Source: Panagrolaimus kolymaensis (Eukaryota; Nematoda; Chromadorea; Rhabditida; Panagrolaimidae). From it: 64,000 nt of DNA. The stretch is from positions 2,790,001-2,854,000 of the forward strand of contig JAJQJQ010000013.1 of NCBI GenBank assembly GCA_028622995.1. Direction: 5' to 3'. The stretch's first letter is position 1; each line of letters begins with the position of its first letter. Below are positions 23,796 through 34,957 of the stretch, one piece after another. The notes below the pieces were generated by a model. It saw only the letters and a program-made list of their open reading frames with translations. It searched no databases and was not told the DNA's origin. The translations under genes and the position numbers were made by a program.

Positions 23796-24851
23796 ATGTT
23801 TTGCGAATTAACTCGATCAACTTTTTATTATTTTTCGGCTCTCGCTGATTATTTGGGAGCTTGTTTGCAATTGATTTTTGTAATATTTTTTATTTCTCAA
23901 CATTTCAAGCGAAATTCTGAATATACTACTCCATATTATTCCATGTTAACTATCGGGTATACTGTAGCATTCATATATGCGTTCTTTGCGTTTTGTTATG
24001 ACACTTTTGGTTGTAATTCTCCAAATTATTTATATGTGGTTTCTGTGATTGAATGGTATTTTTTATTTTTGCTTGCATTTTGGAATTTTGCAATTGGTAT
24101 TTATCGCTGCACTGCATTTGCTATTCCATTCAAACACAAATCGGTAATAGTTTTATTAAAATTTGAATTTCATGGCTCTAATCTCTGAAGTGAATTTTGT
24201 CGTTTACTTTATTTTTTTTCTCTTGAAATAAGCATTATTTATTTTAAAGAAAATTGTAAAAAAGGATTTAAATTTTATGTTTTGTAGATTTGGTTAAAAA
24301 TCAAATATTACACGATGGCTCTCATTTTGGTTTTCCCTTTCATCGTAAATGGCCATACTTTTACAAATTTTCATTGCAAAACTCATACATATCTTGAAGG
24401 ATGTGAAACTGAACATATTTCATATATGCTTGAAGTCGTGATTCTAAACTCATTCCTTAGCATTTTAACTTTGATTTTAGTCATTTTTTCCATTTTTAAA
24501 GCTCGATCTCACACTTCTCATTTATCAGTGCACGCAAAAATAGAGCGTCGTTTAATTTTGCAAACTATTTTTTCTTCCGTTTTTCAAATATTTTATTATT
24601 TCTTTTTTACTTTTCCACCTGTTTTTTGTCCCACCACGTGTAATTTGGATGATTTGGATACTTTTATGGGAATTTCATTCATTTTTTATGTTTGCCAACA
24701 TTATTCAAGTATGATAATTTTGCTTATAGTTTCTAGAAAGATTCGAAATAATTTTCTTGAATTTTATAAAATTAAATGGATTTTTGACAAAGCTGCTGAA
24801 AACTCAAAAGCTTTCTTTATTAAATCAGTTACAAGTGTCTCAACTTTTTAA
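23796..24851 (+). CDS. 7TM chemoreceptor, Srg/Srv-like
   Basis: Exons 23796-24143 and 24288-24851 give 303 residues. Seven hydrophobic segments are visible. TM3 ends in IYRCTAFAIPFKHKS followed across the intron by IWLKIK, the arrangement of an (N/Y)R..A...P.+H..IW motif seen in Srg/Srv/Sru-type nematode receptors. The second loop has HCKTHTYLEGCET, with Cys for a disulfide. TM6 follows KIERRLILQTIFSSVFQ. The gene stands alone in the window as a class. It is likely a chemosensory GPCR; the exact class is uncertain. Confidence 0.7.
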
Positions 24852-24981
24852 TTTTACTCCTTTTTCGTTTGCTTTTTTTAAAATGTAATTGTTTTAAAAA
24901 CATTATTTTTAAATGGCATTTTTTTATGTTTTCATAAAACTGTAAAAATATGAGTTATAAAAAGCATGTGTGGAGACAAGA

Positions 24982-25905
24982 TTAAAATAATGATGTTTCA
25001 GATATTTTTTTCTTTCTAAAATACGACAAAACCATTTCATAAGCTTTTCGCTGATTTAGAATAAAAGAATAAATAAATTTTACGAATGCAATTATTGCTT
25101 CTCGATACCCAGTCATTATTAACAAAACTAAAACAGATTCAATGAATACACGAATTTGTGTAACCATTTGTCGAGCTTCTGAAGAAGTTAAACCATAAAT
25201 TCCATCAAGCCAAAGAGGGAGTCGAAAGTCAACAGAATTGCCGCTATTAGTAAAATAATTAGAAGTTGACGCCGTTAAAAGATTTAAGCCAAAAATATAT
25301 GCCACATTTGCTTCAAATTTTCTTATAGACTCAAGAATCAACACAAATAAATTAATTAAAGTTTGTAAAAAAATAACAATAGAAATTCGAAGAGAATTAT
25401 AAAAATCTTTTGGGTTATGTTTTCGTTGAAATTTTGCTTGCTTTAAAACTTTCAAAATTATCATTATCGCAGCGAATATTGAAGATAATAAAAATAAAAT
25501 AGGCTTTAAAAAAGTTAAAGATGTAAAAATACGTTCAAAAATTCCAAAAAAATTATACCAATAATCATTATCAATTTCATTCTCGCACAAAGCATTAGTA
25601 AAATTTAGTTTGGTTTTACATTCAGCTTGAACATCAAAAACTCTTTGAAGTTTAAAAAATGATAAGAAAAGATGAGTATCAAGGAAAATAACGAAAGCGG
25701 TAAAAATTATAATAGTAAACAAAATTTTTCGCTTCACAGTAAATTTATTATAAATAAATGGATAATATAAAGCTAAAAATCGGGACATTGAAAGTAGGAA
25801 TAAAGCTGAATAAGAATTATTGAATATTGATGCGGTTATGAATAAACTTAAATACAAGCCAAATATATTGGAAGGCGATATACCTAAGTTTATGGAATAA
25901 TAAAA
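24982..25905 (-). pseudogene. 5'-incomplete 7TM receptor related to the 8.9/11.5 kb pair
   Basis: The frame from about 25905 down to 24982 covers TM3 (NNSYSALFLLSMSRFLALYY), TM4 (FTVKRKILFTIIIF), TM5-TM6 with the hallmark KQAKFQRKHNPKDFYNSLR, and TM7 (VTQIRVFIESVLVLLIMTGY followed by REAI), as in the genes at 8891 and 11538. TM1-TM2 and a start codon are absent; the frame is closed by a stop just upstream and the usual TRCDFANIAM block is not found to 26600. It is either a 5'-truncated pseudogene or a gene with an unrecognised first exon. Confidence 0.6.
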
Positions 25906-26618
25906 ACATGTTTGTACTTTTGATTATCACATTTGCTAACATTGGTGAAAAACCTTTTTTTTAAACAAGAATCAGAAAGAAACATTTTCTAAATGCAAAC
26001 ATAAATTTAGTTTTCAAAGCAAATAAATACCTACATCCAGATTTCTTTTGAAATTGTTTTGTCCCAAAAATACAAGTTCCCAAAAAATTTATTTTCTATG
26101 TTTTTTTATTAAAATTCAAATGTTAAAAGTTTCTTTTCTTTTATGCTTTAATTTAAAACCTTTTAACGTTTCTTTTATTGTAGTTTTTTCGGCGGTTAAA
26201 AAATAAGCGATTTCAATTTTATTTTGAAATAAGAAAATTTAATTTTGCCACGTATTTTTTTTTCCTTGTTTTTTGCTTTAGTTTAAACTTTAAAGCATTA
26301 AGAGCTTCTTCTTTTTTCTTGTTTTAATTATACAACATTTTATCGTCTTTCTTTTTTGCTTTTACCGCTGTATAAATGTAAGCATTCTAACGTCAATATG
26401 TGTTAATTTCAAGAGGCTGAGGCTATATTGTAAAATTAATTAAAAATCCATTAAGAAGCTTGACGTGGCTGAATGAAGGAGAAGAAAGTTGTGTAAAACC
26501 ATATTAATTTTTCTTTCAAACATTCAGGCCGCGATCACATCTTTGCTTTTCTTTTCATTTTTTATCTTTCACGTTTTTATATTAATTTAATTTCTCAATA
26601 TTTTAGATAACCTTCGTC
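25906..26618. other. Intergenic between divergent genes
   Basis: AT-rich; no gene. It should contain the promoter of the plus-strand secreted gene at 26619, but no obvious TATA element is visible. Confidence 0.45.
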
Positions 26619-27518
26619 ATGATCAAACTTTTGGTTATCTGGAGTTTGGTATATTTCGTTTTTGAAGCTGAATGCAATAATTTTCCTGCGTCCCTTGAAG
26701 GAGAAAGCAACTCAACCTTTGATTTCAACAAAACTATTGAAATCGTTATTAATATGGCGAAAGATGTGGAAGAATTAAACAAACTTTTGGCTAAACTGCC
26801 TTTGATACCAAGCGGTCCAGGTGTCGAGTTACAAATTTTTGATCATGCGGCTGCGACAGCGGACCTAGCACAAATTGGTTTAGCTATAGGAGTTTTGAGT
26901 ATAGAAACAGCTCATTATGCCTATCAAATAGCCCATGACTTGGAAGATGCATCAGAAGAAGAAAAGCGTCAGTTAAAAGAGGATGTTAATTTCGAAAAGC
27001 TTTCTACTCAAAATAAAATTATGAATGGTGAACTTGATAAAATAGACACAGCGATCAAAGACGCACTTAAACAAATTACAAATGAAAAACTTCGAAATTT
27101 GTTTGATGAGAAAGTAATAATGAAAATGTACAATTTCTTATCACAATTTCAATTGATGATGATGACATTTGATAAGGAGGCTGTAGCTGAATTTAATAAA
27201 TCATGTGTTGCTCAAATGCCTGGCGATATCATCTTTGATATGTATTCTTTAACTGATAGAATGTTCAGAACTCAGCTTGAGCAAAATGAATATGACCAGA
27301 ATCGCTTTTTCAATATTGCTGTTTTATATCTTCAAATAATGAATCAATATTACATTGTATATCCTTATTGTTCATCCTTTGTTTATCAATCGAGCATTTC
27401 AACAACAAACGCTTCTATTATATATTATAGAGATTTGATCAACGGAGATTTGAAATATTATGGTAATAAAATGGTGAAACTTTCAACATCTCCTGATTTT
27501 TTGAAGCCCTCTTTTTAA
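26619..27518 (+). CDS. Secreted, mostly helical protein of unknown function
   Basis: Single exon, 299 residues, ATG at 26619. The N-terminus is a signal peptide (KLLVIWSLVYFVFEAEC). The mature part has long amphipathic helices, including heptad-like stretches (DLEDASEEEKRQLKED and EKLSTQNKIMNGELDKIDTA). Between them is a short Gly/Ala-rich hydrophobic helix (AQIGLAIGVLSIETA). There are three or four Cys in the second half and one or two N-glycosylation sites. No intron and no transmembrane anchor. Nucleotide composition is less AT-rich than most neighbours. I do not recognise the family. The helix, hydrophobic hairpin, helix layout could be a structural or membrane-interacting protein, but this is speculation. 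Confidence 0.7.
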   Translation: MIKLLVIWSLVYFVFEAECNNFPASLEGESNSTFDFNKTIEIVINMAKDVEELNKLLAKLPLIPSGPGVELQIFDHAAATADLAQIGLAIGVLSIETAHYAYQIAHDLEDASEEEKRQLKEDVNFEKLSTQNKIMNGELDKIDTAIKDALKQITNEKLRNLFDEKVIMKMYNFLSQFQLMMMTFDKEAVAEFNKSCVAQMPGDIIFDMYSLTDRMFRTQLEQNEYDQNRFFNIAVLYLQIMNQYYIVYPYCSSFVYQSSISTTNASIIYYRDLINGDLKYYGNKMVKLSTSPDFLKPSF

Positions 27519-27722
27519 GTTTTTTTTTATTACATCATTACTATTGCCGTCTAGGTTTAACATACGTACGTACGAATATGACAAGAAAATGAAAAATCTA
27601 AGTCCATAAAAAAAGTTTATTAATTATTGCTTTTTATGATAGAAAATATAATAAAAGATATTGCAAACTAACAAATTAAAAAAAGCAATAAACAAAAAGA
27701 TAAAATTTAAAGAATATACAAA

Positions 27723-28907
27723 TTAATATGCATTTTTTTCTAAAGTACATATATTGAAGTTTTTACAACATGGCGGATCTTTTTTTAGATTATAATATGT
27801 TAATTCTTTATTATGAGTTGGACAAGCTTTAATTTCATATTCTGTTTTCATTTTAGCTGTGCATTCCATTATTTCTTGTAACGAAAGTCGATTTTTTAAA
27901 TATGGTTGCAATTGAGGAATTGAAAGGACTCTTTGCTTGATTCGACTAATATTTTGGAATTGTGACATCATTTCTGGTTGAACGCTATGCAATAATTCAT
28001 ACATATTGGTTACAGCGAAGTCAGCGTAAGTAACTCCACTGGAGAAAAAGAATCCATTTTCATGTGATCTTGAAGCATAGGTTTCTAATATACCCAGAAA
28101 TTTGTTTACAGCTGGCTCAAATTCTTCGGCATAGGTTTTTTTCTGTAAAAAATATATTATAAATTTCACAAAAAATTTTTAAACCCTTTCGAAAAAAAGT
28201 TTTGAAAAATGCAAAATTAATTTATAAACTAACTAAATTAATATCTTTAAATCCATAAAATGCTTTAATATAATTAATTACTCCATTAGCTAATTCACGT
28301 TCTAAGCCAATAATAGTATCGACTTGGGCTTCTTCAAAAATTCCATGTCCAGCAAGGCCATACATTTTTGCTAACATTCTTGCGATAGCATCATTGCCAT
28401 ATATATTTTTTCCATTCCAATCAAGTATTGGAAAACCATGGGAGTGAACGTCTAGAAACAAATTAAAAAATTAAAGATTTTGGTTCTTAAAAAAAATTTT
28501 TGAGTTCAGAATCGAAAAGTCGAGACGATTCTTTGGTTTCAAAGAAAAAAGCAAAATTTTCGCTTAATTATTTTTCGGGTCTTGAAGCGAAAATTTATTT
28601 TGTCAATAGTTTTTATGATAAAAATAAGAAAATAAAATTTAAACTAACCATATTGCATTGAAACAGTTTCTTTATAATCATGCATAGTAAAATTTTCAAA
28701 TTCTATCCCAGCATAAGCAAATATAAGACGAGACATTTCAGCTAAATCTCGATTACAAAATGAAATCAATCGAAATTGGGGTTTAGCTTTTTCCATTGTT
28801 GACGACAATTTTTGTTTCTTGATTAATGGAATTTCTTCCGACGGAAAATTAGCGGAACTTTGTTGACGTTTTCGAGTAAGCATCCATGGAATTAACATTG
28901 GCTCCAT
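27723..28907 (-). CDS. Glutathione S-transferase, sigma-like, atypical
   Basis: Exons 28907-28649, 28451-28234 and 28142-27723 give 298 residues, against about 205 for a usual sigma GST. The first ~45 residues are an extra polar extension (MEPMLIPWMLTRKRQQ). The thioredoxin-like domain then reads FRLISFCNRDLAEMSRLIFA and FPILDWNGKNIYGNDAIARM, the expected PxLxxxG..(x)S/D-A-I region that binds glutathione. The helical domain is intact (GVTYADFAVTNMYELLHSVQ). After RVLSIPQLQPYLKNR, where GSTs normally end, about 55 more residues with several Cys follow (KDPPCCKNFNICTLEKNAY). The catalytic Tyr expected at LxYF is Ser (LISF), so classical activity is doubtful. It may bind rather than conjugate, or serve a derived role. 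Confidence 0.8.
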
Positions 28908-29629
28908 ATTTTTTTAAATACAACTTTCTGCGAATTTTTTGGTTATAAAAAATATTTATAATTTCAAAAAATAAGCAGCGTACGAAAAAAAATTTTATTG
29001 CATCAGCTGAAGAAAGAAAAAAGGTGACAAAGAAGTAAAAAAATGGAGGGAAGGGAAAAAAGCAAGCTCATGTTTGTTTGTTTATTGATTTTTCTTTCAT
29101 TTTTTCTTCTTACTTTCCCACGTTCATTGCAACCATACTACAAAAAAATGCAATGCAACGTAGTCATAGCTACGACGTAAATTTTTTATGTTATCAACAA
29201 CGTAAGAGAGAGTGTCTGTAAAAATAAAATACAAAAAGTCCACTCAGAAGTGGATTAAAAAAATATGGTTCTACGACTTTTTTCTTTTTTGAGGAAATAA
29301 AATTGAAAAATTAGCATTTTTTGAAACTGCGCGAAAATACACAACAATAAGACCAGCCATTCATCAAAGGGATTTAAACATAATTTCTATAATTTTTATA
29401 TGTCCCAACAAGGCAAGAAAGCAAGAAACCAAGAAACCAAGAAACCAAGAAATCAAGAAAGCAAGAAAAGCATGCTTATAGGTTTTTTTATTGAGCTTAT
29501 AAAAAATTATCAATAATAATAATAGCAATAAAATCACCAATTCTCTTTAACGCTAGCTTGTTTTTTACTAGTAAAATTAAAAATCATTGAAAAAAAGTTT
29601 TTTTTAAATTTTATTTAAAGGCCTCGAAA
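28908..29629. other. Intergenic with minisatellite
   Basis: This lies between the divergent GST and secreted-protein genes. Apart from the 8-bp tandem array listed separately, no feature is supported. Confidence 0.5.
29414..29469. repeat. 8-bp tandem repeat, seven units
   Basis: Seven consecutive copies of CAAGAAAN (last base G, C, C, C, T, G, A) in an otherwise irregular AT-rich intergenic region, about 160 bp upstream of the secreted-protein start. Confidence 0.85.
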
Positions 29630-30566
29630 ATGATGTTTGCTTTCTATTTATTTTTGCTTTACTTTCCTATAATGTCAAATGGAAATCCTTTGTTATGTAC
29701 AGAAGTTTCAGTTACATACAATTCAACCTATTATTCCGATACATACCTTTTGGCATCTGCCACGATAATGTTATATCAATCAAATACTAATTTACAATAC
29801 TTTAGTGTTAGTAATATTACAGGCATGGATATGTATGACAAAAGCCCTATCGATAGTATTTGTTATCCGAGTGGAGGTTTAGTTGATTGTAATCAAAATT
29901 TAACAAATTCATATAATTTTACCTTAGATGCTTTTTTTACTACAGAAACTCCTTGCAATGTTAATTATTTTGAAGATATTTATAGCACAAAAAATCAAAC
30001 AACATGTTGCACAAAATTCATTCCAGCTCCCATTGTTGCTCCATCTAATGCAACTACTCGATGCAAGCGATTTCATAGTCGAGTAAATTTATTAAATGAT
30101 GATTACACGATTTATGCCACAACTTCAATGAATTACATCCTTCAAGGAAATCAAATTATTACTCATGGAGATTATACTATAAATGAATCCCTATATCCAG
30201 AATATTTCTTTAATGAAAATGGTGAAACTTGTTTCAGGTTTATATAATTTCAAAAAAAAATAGTGAGAAAAGTAAATTATTCCATTTTATCGTTTTTTTA
30301 GCCATACTTATCCTCAATTGACATGTGACATAACTCTTCCAAATGGAGATAGTAAAAATTTTATTCGGCTTTATTTTTTTGGTAATGACACCACAGAATT
30401 CAAAGTTCCACAAGTTGGATCCTTTATTATTCGAAATAATGAAACTTTAATGTATGAAGGAATTCCATTCAACCCAAAGAATGATTGCCAATATTATTCT
30501 AATCCTATTTCTTGGTATTCAGAGAAAATGAGCCATAGCGAATTTTGTTGTAAAGAATTTGAATAA
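29630..30566 (+). CDS. Secreted Cys-rich protein, intact paralog B
   Basis: Exons 29630-30237 and 30302-30566 give 290 residues. It has a signal peptide (FAFYLFLLYFPIMSNG) and several N-glycosylation sites. Cys residues are arranged as LLCTEVS, SICYPSG, VDCNQN, TCCTKF, TRCKRF, ETC, LTCDI, NDCQYY and FCCKEFE. The intact 64-bp intron allows the defect in the paralog at 16206-17250 to be recognised. Compared with paralog A, a stretch between the middle cysteines is shorter here (FTLDAFFTTETPCN), so one copy has lost or gained about 40 residues. Probably an extracellular protein of a lineage-restricted family; function unknown. Confidence 0.75.
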
Positions 30567-31374
30567 AGCTTATTTCTTAAAAAAAAATTTTAAATTTTGA
30601 AAAGGATATTATAATATGATTACAAGACGCTTAGGAGATGTTCTAGTTAAAAATAGGTATATCTCTTTACGATATTTCAATCATGGCAAGCAAACCCATC
30701 ATATTACTTATTTACTGTGTCTTTTTTGTATTGTTTGTTTTTGTGAGGATTTGATTTTTTGATTATTTTTAGTTTGTGTTAATTAAAAAAATCGAAATAA
30801 AAAAATGCTTTGATTTTTTTACAAATCAAACAAAACATCAAGCAAATTATTTCCTGTCAAAAAGGGTATTTCTAATCAAATCTTAAGCCAAATTAAAAAG
30901 CAGCAAATTCTAATGCCATGAACTCTTCTCGTCATCAAAAAAAGCCAACAAAAAAACGCTTTATGAATAGCTCTTTATTTAACCTCAATTTACACTGCTT
31001 TGTGTCGAAATACCATGCTTTACGGAAATGCTTGCTCTTTGAATTGCTGAGGCTTAAATAATTCAAGCCCATAAAAAGTAGTTAAAGATTTTTATTTAAC
31101 ATTGGAATGAAAGTACATACAAAAGAAAAATCGCCACAAATAACAACAAGCTTCTATAAAACTAAACAAAAAGCCAATCCCATGAATTAAATTGGCAATT
31201 CATTCTTAGTTAAAGGACTGTAGCGAAACAAGACAAATGAAAGCTGGCGCCTGGGATATCCTCCTGATATGACTCAATTTTTTGTGGGTTTGCCATCTGT
31301 TATCTGAAAAAAAATTATTGCATCTTTGTTCTTTTGTTCTTTTTTTTTGTTGTTTATCATCAATAAAATTTAGG
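30567..31374. other. Intergenic, no gene seen
   Basis: AT-rich flank of the lectin gene. No supported frame or repeat. Confidence 0.5.
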
Positions 31375-31383
31375 AGTATATAT
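31375..31383 (+). promoter_or_regulatory. TATA-like element before the lectin gene
   Basis: GTATATATAG sits about 60 bp before the lectin ATG, in the right place for a core promoter with a short 5' leader. Confidence 0.4.
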
Positions 31384-31440
31384 AGGGAACAAACAATAAA
31401 TAAAGAAAAAATAAACATAGAAAAAGGTTGAAAAAAAAAA

Positions 31441-32988
31441 ATGTTAAGTTTATTTCTTTTTTTCGGATACCTTCTTCTTGCTACTTGCAAGACGACAACT
31501 TTAGCTTCTTCAAAATGTCAAACAGGATGGATTGAATTTCAAAATTCTTGCTATCTTTTTAAAGCAAATGAAACTGAATTTTCCACGGCTGAAAGTTCAT
31601 GTAATTCTTTTGGTGGACATTTAGCTTCTGTTCATAATGGTTTTGTTAATGCATGGATAACAAGTTTGTTTTTTTACTTGTAAAAAATTTACATAAAAAA
31701 ATTTTTTTTAGGTGAAGCAGGCCATTATATTCATACAGCTACAGTACCCGAAATGTGGATAGGTTTAAATAATTTAATGGTGCATGGAAATTGGTCTTGG
31801 TCGGATGGATCGAATTATGATTTCACTGAATGGTATTCATCATTCCCACAAAATTCTCAAATGAGCTGTGTGGGAATGAGTCTTCGAACGGGTGAAGCTG
31901 GAGGATGGAAGGATGGAGATTGTTTTGATACTAAACCATATGTATGTGAAATTATGCTTCCTACTCCTTCACCACCTCCCACAACAACTACCAAGCCACC
32001 ACCACAAAAAAATTGCACAGATGGATGGTATTATTTTGAACCAACTAATACATGTTATGGAATCAATAGATATAATGGAGCTGATAATTGGCAATGGGCT
32101 GAATATTCCTGTCAATCCCAAAATGCTCATTTAGTTTCAATTCATAGCAATGAAGAAGCTAAATTCATTTCAGGTTCGTTTTATGTTGGATTTAAGATAT
32201 TTAGTTTATTTATTTTCATCGAAATGAAAATATAAAATCTTCGTTTTTTCCTTTTGAAAACTACAAACTTTGAAAGATTTTTTTCAAAACTGTTTATTTT
32301 GTTATTGAAAAAAAAAACTCGGCGGTTTTATCCAAAATAAGTTATTTAGCGCGAAGCTTTCAACTTTCATGATTCTAGAATTTTTTTAAATTTAGTTTGA
32401 GACTTCCAGCTTTAAGTTGGATTAAAAGAATAAAAATTTTAATCATCGATATCATGGCTTTCTAATATCTCACAGCGCAATCATTTTCAATCAAAGGCGG
32501 AGTACAAATGGCCAAACGCAACGTGAAATTTTTGGATTTTTTAATAGTTAACGACTAATTAAAAAATTTGGAATGGGTTTAAAAAAATTCTATTCCAGAC
32601 GTTTTTTAAGTTAGATATTTATCTATCGTTTCGTACAAACAGATTTAAATAATATCTAAAAGAAAAAAAAATCACGGTGCTCGACTTTTTGCGTCCATTT
32701 CTACTCCGGCATGATAACGCTGTGATCTCAAAGATTTGAACAAAGTTCTATAATATTATTTTTATAGGTTTCGGTTCAGTTCTTGGCGCCAAACTTTGGA
32801 CTGGTCTTTATTCCACCGATAATGAATTTACATGGCGTTGGAACGATGGAAGCAATATTAATTGGTTGCAATGGGCCCCAGGATATCCAAACTTGCAAGT
32901 TTCCAGTTGTGCTTATCTTTGGTTATCTAAATTGTATGACCTACCCTGTAATTCCACGATTAATTATGTTTGTAAGAAAAATTGGTAA
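31441..32988 (+). CDS. Secreted protein with two C-type lectin domains
   Basis: Exons 31441-31663, 31712-32173 and 32768-32988 give 301 residues. A signal peptide (LFLFFGYLLLATCK) is followed by CTLD 1, from CQTGWIEFQNSCYLF through SFGGHLASVHN, MWIGLNNL, WSWSDGSNYDFTEW, to GDCFDTKPYVCE. A Pro/Thr linker (TPSPPPTTTTKPPPQ) leads to CTLD 2, from CTDGWYYFEPTNTCYG through NAHLVSIHSNEEAKFIS, LWTGLYS, FTWRWNDGSNINWLQW to NYVCKKNW. The Ca/sugar-site triplet (EPN or QPD) is not evident in either domain, so carbohydrate binding is uncertain. Nematode CLEC proteins of this kind are often secreted by gut or epidermis. A MITE-like element occupies much of the second intron. Confidence 0.88.
32471..32724. 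mobile_element. MITE-like element inside the lectin intron
   Basis: The ends CACAGCGCAATCAT and, inverted at the right, CACAGCGTTATCAT match. The inner parts also match (GGAGTACAAATGG against GGAGTAGAAATGG, then GTGA). ATCT flanks both sides (32467-32470 and 32725-32728) as a possible 4-bp target duplication. The interior is AT-rich with no frame. Confidence 0.65.
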
Positions 32989-33690
32989 AAGTCTAGTTAA
33001 TTTGTTTAGAATATTTTCAAATAAAATAATTTTGTATCTTAAATTTCATAATTGATTTAATCAAACTTTTTAATCATCATTATTGATATTTTTTGAGATT
33101 TCAATTAATAAAAATATTACAAAATTAGTTGTACCATATTCTAAATTTTTTTTCACACTCAGTTTTTAGCAAATTTTTATTTCATTTTCACCTTCTTTTT
33201 TCTTTTTTTGAGGTTCAAAGAAGGGAACAAAGGGAAAAGGTTTTCTTTTTTTAAAGTGCCATTGTTGTTGCTTCAATATGTATTCATAGCTTATCATTTC
33301 AAAAAATCAAATGTTTGCGAAATTTAAAATGCAAAGTTTAGTTCCAATAATGTTTTGTTTTATGTCTGCTTTATTTCCTAATGTTTAACAGATTTAAAAA
33401 AAATTTCTAGTCATTTATGAACTCTTAAATTTTAAAATAGATATTTTTTTATACGCTGCTCCCTTTTCACGCTTTCATCAAAAACAACTAGGAAAAGAAA
33501 GAAAACAGCAAACAATAAATCATATTTGTTTAAACCGATTAAAATTTTTAGATAATCGATAATATTATTACAGAGAAGCTAGATACACAAAAAAATTAAT
33601 TTTTTTAAACAAAAATATTTACCTAACACCATTTCCAGACGACAATAACAAAAATATGAAAGTGTCAATAAAATAATCCATAAAAAAATA
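32989..33690. other. Intergenic, no gene seen
   Basis: AT-rich spacer between the lectin and the S1-like gene. No feature supported. Confidence 0.5.
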
Positions 33691-33700
33691 GTATAAAAGG
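33691..33700 (+). promoter_or_regulatory. TATA box candidate for the S1-like gene
   Basis: GTATAAAAGG is a strong TATA match about 110 bp before the ATG at 33810, consistent with a highly expressed small secreted protein gene. Confidence 0.5.
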
Positions 33701-33809
33701 AAAATTTATTTTATATAAATTCATCACATTTATAAAAAGTGAAACTGTGAATTTAGTTTAAAAGCCTAATATTTCTTTTCTCTATTATTCGTTTAATAAA
33801 CAAATTAAG

Positions 33810-34402
33810 ATGTTCAAATCTATCGTATTCTTTGGAGTTATAGCTGCTACTATTTTAACTTATTCTTTTGGTCAAGCTGATAAAGTCTCGCCATTTGCGG
33901 GAAATGTAAAGCAAGTGTTTGATATCATCAGTAAACTCACCGAAGAAAATAAAGTCGTGGTAGAGAATAGAGCCGGTGCACAAATTTTTCTTAAATGCGC
34001 TTCAGCTGATGATGACATTGGGTGGCATACTCTCGAAGTTGATCAAGTAATATTTAAAAAAAATTTCGACTGGAAAAAAAATAAAATAAAAAACTTTTAG
34101 GCTATTGGATGGGGTTTTCGAAGTCATGCAGGTGGACGAACATGTTTCTGGTGTTATGCCAATCATAATGGAAAAGATCAACGCGATTCCGGCAACTGGT
34201 ACATGCACTTTAATGTTTGGGGATTGTAAGAATAAAAATAATAAATCTTAATTTATTATTTGTATAAAAATTTTTTTTTAGTAATGATTGTCCCAATGCT
34301 CCTCGAGACCAACCCGATGTCACCATTGTTGCCGTGAAAGATGATAGAGCTGATTATGCTGGTCAAGAATTAGGCACATGGGGACCTCCACCAAGTAAAT
34401 AA
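33810..34402 (+). CDS. Secreted protein resembling plant self-incompatibility S1 / SPH family
   Basis: Exons 33810-34046, 34101-34225 and 34282-34402 give 160 residues, with GTAATA and GTAAGA donors and T-rich acceptors. The signal peptide is SIVFFGVIAATILTYSFGQA. The core carries the diagnostic S1 pattern: a strand with NRAGAQIFLKCASADDDIGW then HTLEVDQAIGWGFRSHAGG, followed by RTCFWCYANHNGK. Plant S1 proteins share xCxSxDDDLGxHxL, a (F/W)xFR strand and (T)xFxC. Two Cys (KCAS and FWC) are in the places that form a disulfide in plant S1; a further Cys in FWCY and NDCPN are extra. After the core, a tail ends LGTWGPPPSK. AATAAA follows the stop at about 34420. Expression and role in the animal are unknown; the name rests on motif match only. 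Confidence 0.75.
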
Positions 34403-34957
34403 AAGTTTTGCACCAATTAAATAAATATTTGTATTTTGTAACTATTGATAATGTATATTTTATCTTAATTAATAAACTTATATACCTTGCACATTATTAA
34501 TTATGTTAATTTTGAGCAATTAAATATGGAATATCATCGAAAAAAAGTAAAAAAAGCTAAAAAAAATTAAATTTAGGAACTTTAAAAAGTTTACTGTAGA
34601 ACGAAAACAGGTTTTATAGAAAAAATTTCTCTTAATTCTATTCTTCTAGCAATCAGAATAAAATAAACATATTAAAAAATTTATGTCTATCCTCTCTCCT
34701 TTGGAAGTCAAAACATTTTTATAAAGTTCTGTTTAAAGTAAAAGTAGAAAAATAAAGGAATGAAGCTTCCAAGTCGCTTGCTTATCTCTCCCCAGCTTTA
34801 TCCTAAAAACTTTTTTAAGATTATCTTCATGATATTTTTATATTTTTAGCTTAATTTTTGCAGAAATATTCTTGGTTTTGAATTTCTTAGCTTTTATTTA
34901 AAATTTTTATTGAAATTTATTTTTCATGTTTCAACATTATTTTCATATGTTTCTTTT
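34403..34957. other. Convergent intergenic region
   Basis: 3' flanks of the S1-like gene and the glutamate transporter. AATAAA motifs are present near both stops. Nothing else. Confidence 0.5.

Noticed and set aside
29414..29469. CAAGAAAN repeat as a coding Lys/Gln repeat
   Set aside because: An 8-bp period shifts frame each unit, and no surrounding open frame is present.
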